A stretch of 64,000 nucleotides of DNA from Paralithodes platypus (lineage: Eukaryota; Arthropoda; Malacostraca; Decapoda; Lithodidae), in the NCBI GenBank assembly GCA_032716605.1, contig CM064509.1, forward strand, positions 46,829,120 to 46,893,119, written 5' to 3'. Of this stretch, positions 55,199 to 64,000 are shown piece by piece. The first letter of the stretch is position 1. Every line of letters begins with the position of its first letter. The notes under the pieces are model-generated. The model did no database searches and was not told where the DNA came from. It saw only the letters and a list, made by a program, of their open reading frames with translations. The position numbers were made by a program, and so were the translations under genes.

Positions 55199-58102
55199 TG
55201 TGAAGTGACAGGGCTGAATAGAACGGGGTTGAGTAACACCTGTAGGATTGCTAGCCTACAGGTGAATAGGAAGGAGAAAAGAAGAAACAAGCAGCAGAGA
55301 CGTAAGTCCATACCAGTTTCTCATGATGCAGAGGAACAAGAAACAGAGGAGTGCCCATATTACCAGGTCATTCCCGTTTTCTAACTACCAGGAAGACGGG
55401 TCACCTAGGTCAGTCACCCCTACAAAAGAATGGGAGTTTGAGCCAATCACCATCCAGCTTTCAAACCCTCTCCACCAATCACCAGCCTTCATTGGACAAG
55501 CAGCCAGATTTGCAGTACACCGACACAAATGCTTATGCAAGTTCCGCATCAAAGACCTGAGTGCTACTGACCTAAGTGGGGATATTAGGATCTACAGTGC
55601 AGTACTATTACGAAGAACTCTGGATCAACCCAGGAATATAGTTAAGAACAGAGTTATCCACTGCATCACCATAAACCCTCAATTATAATAAAATCACCAG
55701 AGTTGCTATTATGTCCTTCCTAGACTTCATGACTCCCACCAGAGTATTAAATAAAATACTTTAAATGATTAGGTACCAAATGATAACTACCATGTATTTT
55801 TAAGCTAAGTATTTACTTCACTATTGATGTCACAACGATTCACTATATCCTTTTAACATTGAGTCACTATAAGTTAAAGCTAAGAAAATACTTGAACATA
55901 GTCTCAATGAAATTGTTGAGAAAGCAAGCACTTCCACCTCGGTAATGTTCTTAAGTCTGAAAAGTCCGGAGTATCTAACTAAAAGTGGTAACTGCCTCCC
56001 CCTCCTCCTCGAGACTACAACGAGCCCTGTTGTGTTGCCTCTGACGTCTGGATGTTGGATTCCTGATAGTGAGAAGCAGCTCCCCCTGAAGTCTAGTCCA
56101 GTTGAACCTACGCTGTACGTCGGCCAGACTTGCTCTCGAACCTTAACCCCCCAAAACTCACCCTAAGTGTGTCTGAGTGTATTACGTTGTGATTATTGTT
56201 GTGAAGGTAAGGTTAAATATGTGAGTATTCATTGCTAATTCCTTTGTAGATCTGTGCCCAAGATCGTAAATTGTTGCATATACGTTAATCCTTCAGATAC
56301 CATATTAAACCTTGTGTAGATCTGTGTCCAAGATCTAGTGTTAATCTCTCTTCTAATTTCCTATAAAACGTTCTACACATACGTCACATACTTGTGTAAA
56401 TCAATAACCTAGCCGAATACTCACAGATTTTCCTTGTGTATGTCCATTCTATTTATGTATGTAACAAGTTGAAGCTGAAGTGTATAATGTGAATTTATTC
56501 CCTTCTAAAGTCTCACTTTTACCTAGAGCCAACACCCAATTTCATATCTAATTAAACTCAGTCCCCCATCCTTTAGAATTATTATTATTGATGATTATCA
56601 TAATTTCAATCTAATTTCTTCAAGAGAAACCCCTGTTACGCCTTATTTTGTCGTGCGTTAACTAAATAATATATGAATAACGTATTGGTTTATTCTATTA
56701 TGAAATAGATCATGTCGATCCATCTCGTCTAGGAATTCTAGTTTCGTGTAGATCTATTGTCTAATTATTTCACCAACTCGAATACAACGCCAATTTGTTC
56801 TGTATTCCATATAGGAATCTGTTAACTAGTTCAGATCTCCTTCATACCTTACCAGGTATTTCCATCTAAGTGCAACTTCGTCGTGTACGCCATATTTCAC
56901 TTGTAGTATTATTATAACTACTCGTACACGCTAATTTATTTTTGCGTTCTCTAAGCTTCTGTAATAAATCTATTGCCTGATTCTGTTAGGTTACATTCAA
57001 CCTTTGAGTATTCTTCAGTAGATATAAATAATTAAATCTGAATTCCTCGACCTGTGAGATTATAATTGCATATAAGAAATAATTAATTGTATGTTCAAGA
57101 TATAAATTTTCTCATAATAATCTGTCTTCGATTCTGGCTGTTCCGTCTTTAATTATGGTGGCTACCTTACGTGGCTTGATCCAGGGAATTTGTGCCCACC
57201 AGCTTGGGGCCCTGCTTCATTTTTTCGTAAGTTCCGTGAAATATCTATTTAGTGACCATAACATGCACGTCATCGTTAATTGTAAAAACAATTTAACTCC
57301 CCTCTCCTTTGAATTTCAATATATTCCTCCCCTTATTCAGAATAATATCGCACGCACTAACCGTAAATACTATTTTGATCATCGCAGTATAACGAATGAC
57401 CTGAGTGACCTACCTGGCCAGAATTATCTGCGCGCGATAGCCCTTTAATTTACCCATATGCTTCTCGCCACCCGTGAGCGAGCGTTCACACCAGAGCCCT
57501 TCGTACGTTTCCCTTTTTGTTCCGTCACAACCTATATACGCGTAGTTAGAGATTTCGTTCACCCTGTCAGAAACTTATTCAGAATACTTCACAGTAGATA
57601 CTCAACTCTCATATATAATATTATCAGGGGTTTTATCTGTGTATGTTTGCCTGTTTATAATTTCATACTCCCAGTATAATACTATCTCTTGATTCACGCT
57701 CATTGTATGTTATTAATAGACCTTGGTGTGTGATAAATGATTGTTAATTGTTTACTTGCTATTCTTTATAGTAGCTAAGTAAATATCCACCCATACTTTA
57801 GGCCTAATTATATGCGTGAATTGCCTATCATTTGTTTATGTCAAATTATACATACTCGCTTACTATTTCCCAATAATACTTGAGGAGTATTCTGATCTAT
57901 CTATATGCCATTGAATAAATAAGAGTGTAGAAATTACATGTGTGTATTTATTGTGTTCATATTAACCTGATTGAGTACCTAAATTGTGAATAAGAACGTG
58001 TTCGAAGTGTTCCTGTTGAGGATATATTGAGTCTAAAAGTCCATAGTTGGATTTGTGTAAAGACCAAAACCAAGCTAAGTTGTATTTAAACCCGGCATAA
58101 CA
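55199..58102 (+). mobile_element. Long 5' LTR of a Ty3/Gypsy-like element
   Basis: It begins TGAAGTGACAGGG next to Jockey-like sequence and ends CATAACA at 58102, before a primer-site-like CTGGCGGCAGCAG, giving TG...CA ends. The first 1.1 kb match the arm copies at 7090 and 18235. The rest is AT-rich, with no conserved frame, except a segment at 57123-57269 that is antisense gag. At 2.9 kb it is long for an LTR; part may be an insertion. The 3' LTR would be outside the window. Confidence 0.55.
57123..57269 (-). repeat. Antisense copy of 147 bases of the element's own gag
   Basis: Reverse complement of 58861-59007 with about two mismatches plus the edge base. The shadow frame here (57155-57448) starts with the same peptide as the reverse-strand shadow of gag, which confirms the match. 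A transcript from the LTR through gag would hold both strands about 1.6 kb apart. Confidence 0.9.
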
Positions 58103-58120
58103 CTGGCGGCAGCAGTGACT
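58103..58120 (+). promoter_or_regulatory. Likely primer-binding site
   Basis: CTGGCGGCAGCAGTGACT directly follows the LTR end. The TGGCG start and position fit a tRNA primer site; the tRNA is not identified. Confidence 0.5.
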
Positions 58121-58207
58121 CGATACGGCATATCAACACGAGAGTTTCTTATATATTTTTGTTTTCTTTTCTTGGTACTCAATTAACTTTTTGACACAAT
58201 ATTCACC

Positions 58208-59075
58208 ATGGCAGCAATTAGATCACTTGATATTCCTGCGTTCAAGCCAGAAGATTATGACATAATATATACGTACATGGAAATAGTCAAACCGGTCCTG
58301 GACTTTCTGTTCGGAAACGAAGACGCTTCCAAGATCCACACGATAGTAGTGAAACTAGGGAAGTATGGAACCAAAGTATCAGGGTATGTACACGACAATA
58401 TGCCTGGTTTAACCTGGCGCAATTTGAAAATTACGTAAAAACTGCTATTAATCCAGTGCTCGGTCAGACCATTGCCGATAAAAAATGTCATGAGATAAAA
58501 TACTCAGGGGATTTAGACGGCACAATTGAGCAACTACATCAGATAGCGATCGATGCGAAACCACAGCACAACGGAAGAAAATCGTCTTCAAGGCACTTGT
58601 GAGAATTTTGCCAGACACAGTGGCGGATCACTTCTCGATCATAGAACCTACCAACTACGACACGGATCTGCCGGTGATAAGGCGGATCATGGCACTCAGA
58701 AAATCCAGGGAACAGGACAAAATCGCCGTAATTAGTAAGGTAACCACACATCCAGTAGCAGCAGCAGCCCCCATCAGTGGTCCCGTGGCTCCTCGTATTA
58801 CTGATAAAGCCGAGGAATGGGCCAGGATTCGACCAGCTGATTGGAAGCCATGCTCTGGACCGTGCATGTTATGGTCACTAAATAGATATTTCACGGAACT
58901 TACGAAAAAACGAAGCAGGGCCCCAAGCTGGTGGACACAAATTCCCTGGATCAAGCCACGTAAGGTAGCCACCATAATTAAAGACGGAACAGCCAGAATC
59001 GAAGACGGACCCATTGAAGAAGAAGCAGAGCAGTATCTACCTGAGGCTCTACAATCGGATCCTCAGGATTTTTAA
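58208..59075 (+). pseudogene. Gag of the Ty3/Gypsy-like element, two frameshifts
   Basis: It starts MAAIRSLDIPAFKPEDYDII. The first shift is near 58415, within PGLTWAQFENYVKTAIN-like sequence. The second is near 58590. It ends at QSDPQDF (59075). The middle (VRILPDTVADHFSIIEP) and the helical N-terminal half are as expected of a capsid. The region KPCSGPCMLW..NRYFTELTKKR lacks a proper CCHC zinc knuckle. It is about 285 residues, short for Gag. The protease frame follows after 29 bases. Confidence 0.65.
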
Positions 59076-59104
59076 GCTGCCCCCCCAAACAAATAGTCGT
59101 CACA

Positions 59105-61520
59105 ATGGCGGGGGCTAATGATGGGACATCTTCAAATGGTCTCCCAGTATATCAAAAGATCACACTCAACGGGGTGACAGTCCGACTTCTAATAGATACG
59201 GGAGCTTCTCGTTCTTGCCTGTTCCTTCCGTTTTTTCGGAAGCATCACAAGGATTTCGGGAAGATACAACCTTCCTCTATAAATCTTGTCAGTGCAAATG
59301 ATCAAGTCATTCCAAATTTGGGAAACACTCTTCCCTTATTTGTTAGTACCCCTGTTCCCTCTCATGGAATTGGTCATTCATTAATTGTACTATATGATTC
59401 CAAAGAGACCAAGTATGATGGTTAATAATAATAATAATAATAATGCTTTATTTCAGACTCACACAGTACAGAGGGGACCATACTGGGGTCCATATATACC
59501 TTACAGTAACATAAATATATAGGCTACTGTACATAGGCTACATAAAATAAAAATAAATTAAATAATACCCAGCTTGCTATCATGTAATTCACAGCACTGT
59601 CTCAACCAAAAACAGTAGTCATCAAACTACTGTGTTACCAAAACCACTGTCCTAATTGTGTACAGTACCATGCCTCACATCATATAGCTTCCGGTACAGT
59701 ATATTGCTACAGTACAGTATAGGAATATCGGTACTGTACTGCACTATGAGGTTCAGTACCGGTATGCTAATTCTGTAGAGTAGCAGGCCTGAATACATTA
59801 CTTAAGGTTAAATATAGAGCAAACTCCTTCAGTGGGCCTGAATCCTAAAGGTGTACACTATGCTGGGAGTTTGAAGCATTTTTATGATACTGTTCTCAGA
59901 AGTGTTAAGGCGCTGAATGAATTTATATGTTAGCTTTCTAATGAGTGATTGGTAACAGTGTAAGTTCATATAGGCACATAGCGTACTTGTACTCTCATAT
60001 TTTGAGAGCCCCAGAAACATTTTCATGATATTGTGATATGAGATACTTAGTCTATTTACTGTTATTTTCTTATAATTCCACCATAGTTGTGCTGTATACA
60101 TTGGTGAGTAGTAGTAGTTCAACAATGTTATTTTTGTATCCCATGTGCACATATGAAATTTTCTTAATATTGAATTTCCCTGCATGTAATGTTGCCTTCG
60201 CTGACGACCCATATCCTCATCATCAGAGCGATCACTTGAAATATAGTGTCCTAGATACTTTACTTTACTTACTTCTTCTATAATTTATTCATACAAATGG
60301 AATTTAGGTAGCTTTGATTTCAATAGAAGGTTAGATTTAAATATTATGATATTGCTTTTTATCGGATTAAATTTGACTGAATGTTCGATTCCAAATTGTT
60401 CACATACTCTTAATAATTTATCCAGTCCTGCTCCAGAGGGCACGATTAAGGCTAGGTCATCAGCATACATGAGATGATTTACAATGGAGTTGCCAATGCA
60501 GCACTCAGTGCGACTCTTGTTCAGCTCCAGACTAAGATCATCCATGTAGACGTTGAAAAGATACGAGACAATATCCCCCCCTGCCTAACACTATTGGTTA
60601 CGGCGAAAGAGCCTGACAGGATGTTGCCCCATCTTACACACATTTTTTGATTGGCATACCAGAAAATAAGTATCCTAATAATATAGCTAGGCACTCCCCT
60701 GTCAACTAATTTTTCAAATAAGGTTTTGTGACACACCCTATCAAAAGCCTTACTTGCATCAAGAAAACAAGATAAATTTGAGCTATTTAGCTTGTTGTAT
60801 GTATCAATCACTTCTTTCAGCACATATATGCATTGGTTTGTGCCATGATTTTTCTTAAAGCCAAACTGATTGCTGCTGGTGACAATATATGCAGACATTC
60901 TTTCTAGCAATATAATTTCAACTACCTTACTCACCACACTAGCAAGTGCTACTGGGCGGTAGTTGTCTTTAGCTGTAATTTTACCCGATTTATCTTTAAT
61001 GACAGGAACAAGTATTACGGATATCATAGACTCCGGCAGGACACGATGTGTAAATAGACTGGTGATGCAAGAACTAAGTTTATCTATTACCAACTTATCT
61101 GCATATTTAAGATGTTCTACATATATACCATCCAGCCCACAAGCTTTGTTTAGGTTAAGTTTTCTTATGGTATTCTCAAGATCACTTTCAGTCACTTTAA
61201 TGTCTTCATAATTATCATCTATCACATATTGAATTGTACCATTAGTAAACCTTTGTTTTACACTGTTAAGTAGTTCTTTAAAATTAGTTTTCCATACGTC
61301 AGCAATGTTCTCTTCACCTGTAATCCCCTCAACACTGACAGGTAATGGTGTGTTACAATTTTGCATGGATCTGATGTACTTCCAAAAACAGTTAGTATTT
61401 GTTTCTGTCAGACTCTTTGCAAGGGCTTCCTTCCTTAATTGGGCTTCGATTTGCTCACTTCTTTGAGTGCATCCATCAAATTAAAGAAGAGAACTTTGAG
61501 GTTCTCAACCCCAACCAAAT
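59105..61520 (+). pseudogene. Retroviral-type aspartic protease split by a LINE
   Basis: 59105-59421 encodes the first part: LNGVTVRLLIDTGASRSCL has the catalytic DTG at 59195-59203 and sits about 30 residues from the frame start, as usual. It ends SKETKYDG at the insertion. From 61440 the frame continues LGFDLLTSLSASIKLKKRTL, the conserved ILG.DFL-type second half of the fold. The element was thus able to encode an intact protease. With the LINE removed, an in-frame TAA remains at the joint. Confidence 0.85.
59427..61434 (-). mobile_element. LINE of uncertain clade, 5'-truncated, (TAA)n-tailed
   Basis: Reverse strand. RT: MQNCNTPLPVSVEGITGEEN, NKACGLDGIYVEHLKYAD, DNYRPVALASVVSKVVEIIL, QFGFKKNHGTNQCIYVLKEV, FLDASKAFDRVCHKTLF, SVRQGGILSRIF, then, after a shift near 60545, MDDLSLELNKS and LMYADDLALIVPSGAG. 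The C-terminus is 60212-59829. The tail on this strand ends TTATTATTATTA. TTAAT at 59422-59426 and 61435-61439 is the probable target duplication. RT motifs resemble elements seen in fish and cnidarians; I cannot place the clade. Confidence 0.85.
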
Positions 61521-62334
61521 CAAATCCCCAAACAACTGACTTTAAAAAGGTAAAAATTAAAAAAATCTCAACCCTCCCTGAAGAGATGCACAAAAAAGCT
61601 GATACCCTCCAGTCACGCTTTTTCTTCCATTATGATAAAGAATCAGCTAAGATTTTTTGTAAAACTACCCCTCTTATCACTCCTCCAGCTGTCACTTCCA
61701 AATCTGTGACAAATCCACCTAACCCCCACCTCCAAAGCCCTGTTCATTGGGCCTGCCTAACCGCTCCTAGCCTAATCACGCCTACCACATCCATACTAGC
61801 CATCCACCACAGAGATTCCTTGGATGATGACCAACAAGACCTTCTCCAATGTTTTCAAAGGAAAAAACAAACCAGATTGGATGTCAAGAAAGATCTTTTC
61901 ACAGTTGATCAGAAGTGGAGACAACTTATTCACCATAGATGGAAAAATTGTCGTCACCCCGCAATCTGCACTATCCACCATGCAATCTATCCACATGCAC
62001 AATGGTATTCATCTAGCACCAAGAAAACTAATCATCACGTTCCAGCAAATATATTGGACCCCTTCCCCGTATATAACAGCAAAACGGATAACAGAAGCTT
62101 GCCGAGCTTGTGCGTTGGGTAAGGATAGAACCCGCACAGCAAGACCTGCTGGCAAACTAGTAGCCTCCTAGCCATGGCCCTCTCACACACTAGTCCATCG
62201 CAAGAACCGTCTCCGGAAAATCCAGGATGTTCAAGATCTTCAACCTGATGAACCTACCAAAGCCAGTCCACACCGTGTCGGCGATCTCGTGATGGTTGCT
62301 CAAATACCTGTGCCGTCTAAAGTTGAATCAAGAT
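61521..62334 (+). pseudogene. Pol remnant: integrase zinc finger and linker, without RT or integrase core
   Basis: After the protease come linker-like peptides in the frame 61439-62122. Then the frame 61824-62171 gives LFTIDGKIVVTPQSAL. The HHCC zinc domain is HMHNGIHL...FQQIYW...CRAC: His59, His63, Cys92, Cys95 of that frame. Only about 70 bases separate it from RKNRLRKIQDV...PHRVGDLVMVAQI (62195-62334), which is the segment that normally follows the integrase core. No D,D35E core, RT (YxDD) or RNase H is present. Confidence 0.7.
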
Positions 62335-62338
62335 TTAA

Positions 62339-62822
62339 CCCTTAAAAAGCGGCTCACCACTTAAGTCGAGTTAAATAAAGCTGGACTATGTGGCGGCGCT
62401 CGACATAGGTCGAGTGGCAATTTCAGCACGTAATGTGGCTGAGAGAGAGAGACAAGTGGTGGCAGGAGACTAGCGAGCGTATGACTGCTCCAGACCACCG
62501 CGGCGAACCTACTGACACAAATCTCAGCTCCCTCCTCCCTCTCTCACTCGCTACATACTCAATTATGTACCGAAAGTACCGAATTACCTGCTTTTTGCAC
62601 TCGCGTTGCACGGTTATTGCAAGAAAACTATCCATCATACAAGGATCGTTATGGTGTCATTCGAAAGCTCTGTTTATGCCCTTTCAGGGATAGATACTTG
62701 TTTTACGTTCTGGGTCTTATTTAGGCATGAAAATGATCACGTAAACAGCCCTATTTTGGCTAAAAACACCCCGCTGGGCGGTACACATAAATAAACCGCA
62801 TAGGCCGCTCGTAAGGTGTTAA
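62339..62822. mobile_element. piggyBac-like MITE (copy C) in the GPY/F region
   Basis: TTAA at 62335-62338 and 62819-62822. Termini CCCTTAAAAAGCGGC and, inverted, CACCTTACGAGCGGC are imperfect inverted repeats. The interior has no transposase frame. Removing it with one TTAA restores the reading SRF-KGPFEILTVPN across the joint. It is a different family from copies A and B. Confidence 0.85.
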
Positions 62823-63975
62823 AGGTCCCTTTGAAATTCTAACAGTGCCAAATTGTTACCAGGTTACCATTAATTATTTTGGTGAGTCACGCACATACCG
62901 TAACCGACATGTACGTAGATTTCAGCCTATTGATGAGAATATGATTATGCTTGCAGATTCTGACCAGCATGACATATTACCTACATCTAATAATCAGAAT
63001 TTGGGATCCACAGAATCTGTGACACATGAACTCATTCCTCCTCTGGCACCTGCACCAAGAAAGAAACCACTGCATGTCACACCATGTATTCTACCACAAG
63101 CCACACCCCCTGTTCAGCCACGCCCAGGGCCTCTGTCCTACCCATCACACACACCTCCTCCTATCTTATTTACACGTACTGTATCTGCACCTTCCAAATT
63201 ACCTACTCAATTAATAACTAAATCTCTACCTTTACCTGTACCTTCATCACCATCTATCAGCTTACCAATCTATTCTGAATCTCTGTGCACTCTTCCAACT
63301 AAGCCTGCTATCGCTCACATTCCTAATCTACCTACTCAACCCTTACCTAATCTGCCAACCACACCTTCTCTTGAGCATGCCAGCTTACCAAATCCGCTTC
63401 CTCAAGCTTCTTCCAGACCTATTAAGCAAGCAAACTTAAAACGTCTACTACTTCAGTTTCTCCCTCCATCTCTAAATCATCATCACGACCTCTTCCTCTA
63501 TTGCACAGCATATTTCCCTCCACTTCTATACACCAACCGACAGATTCTACCTCTCAGTTACATCGCACTAAACCCAGCATGTCTAGAACATTTTCACAAT
63601 CACTCAGATCTTCCTTATCAGCATCACCACACTCTCGTGTGAATCCAACATCACTAAAACCTTCTCATTCTAATCCTACCTGTACAAGATCTGGTCGACG
63701 TGTGAAGCCACCTCAACGATGGGCGCCGACATTCCGGCCTACATATGCAAGGCGGGCCCCTCCCAAACCTACCTCGCCTATGCCAAGGGTTCCCGCTACA
63801 CCTACTGCGAGTTCAACATCATTCCCTGGTCAAACAAAATCCAAAGACCACCCACTGCCCATCAACCCTTCACAGGCCACTCACTCCACAGACCTTACAG
63901 CTAACAAAACTCCTTCTGCTACTCAGTCACCTTCAGCCACTGCAGCATCTACTTCGACACCTACGGCAGCAATGA
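62823..63975 (+). pseudogene. Pol GPY/F end and long proline-rich tail
   Basis: After the MITE the frame reads GPFEILTVPNCYQVTINYFG and RTYRNRHVRRFQP, the GPY/F-type integrase C-terminus of Ty3/Gypsy. It continues with over 200 proline/serine/threonine-rich residues to 63642. After a shift, CTRSGRRVKPPQRWAPTFRP (63690-63740) matches a common Pol terminus. A further Pro/Thr-rich frame runs on to the window end. Confidence 0.7.
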
Positions 63976-64000
63976 TGATCAACAGTGTTCTACTTTCTGA

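Noticed and set aside
57155..57448. 97-codon forward frame as a gene
   Set aside because: Its first third is the complement of gag; the frame is a shadow of that inverted segment.

Overview
This window looks like a repeat-rich, probably heterochromatic or intergenic stretch of an invertebrate nuclear genome. An arthropod, perhaps a decapod crustacean, is my guess from the mix of CR1, Jockey-like, L2-like, RTE, DIRS and Ty3/Gypsy elements and long (AT)n/(GT)n tracts, but that is inference. I found no convincing host gene, rRNA, functional tRNA, CRISPR array or bacterial-type operon. Almost every readable open frame is a fragment of a retrotransposon.

Region 1 (1-27002) is a giant inverted repeat. 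A left arm (1-12863) and a right arm (13572-27002) face each other across a 708-base single-copy spacer. Each arm carries, from outside in: a DIRS-like gag/RT fragment broken by a LINE, a decayed Ty3/Gypsy RNase H-integrase piece, a proline-rich unknown stretch, a 27-base hairpin pair, a second DIRS-like fragment, an (AT)n tract, a LINE endonuclease fragment, a truncated LTR, a SINE-like module, a Jockey-like LINE and an LTR. The spacer holds the primer-binding site and gag start of the LTR element. The arms differ by scattered substitutions, by deletions, and by one 760-base LINE insertion with a 5-base target duplication found only in the right arm. They are therefore not a simple hairpin-read copy. 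The left end of the palindrome runs off the window.

Region 2 (27003-37974) holds a piggyBac-like MITE (28240-28878) and a reverse-strand Jockey-like LINE (29866-35733). The LINE is split by an almost intact CR1 element (30234-34536) with an SGNH-hydrolase ORF1 and an ORF2 broken by one shift in a T-run. A degenerate roughly 48-base tandem array follows (36971-37500).

Region 3 (37975-50388) is a retrotransposon nest. One reverse-strand Jockey-like LINE of about 2.4 kb is spread over 12.1 kb by a forward CR1 (itself holding an L2-like LINE), a TTAA-bounded MITE block, a reverse CR1 copy and a tRNA-headed SINE. Several internal joints show inverted or reiterated microstructures.

Region 4 (50389-64000) has tandem repeats, a small RTE remnant, another Jockey-like LINE (52498-55198), and then a Ty3/Gypsy-like LTR element from 55199 to the window end. 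That element keeps gag, an aspartic protease, the integrase zinc finger and the GPY/F tail. It lacks recognisable reverse transcriptase and integrase core. Its protease is split by a LINE, its GPY/F motif is split by a TTAA MITE, and a 147-base antisense copy of its own gag lies in its LTR.
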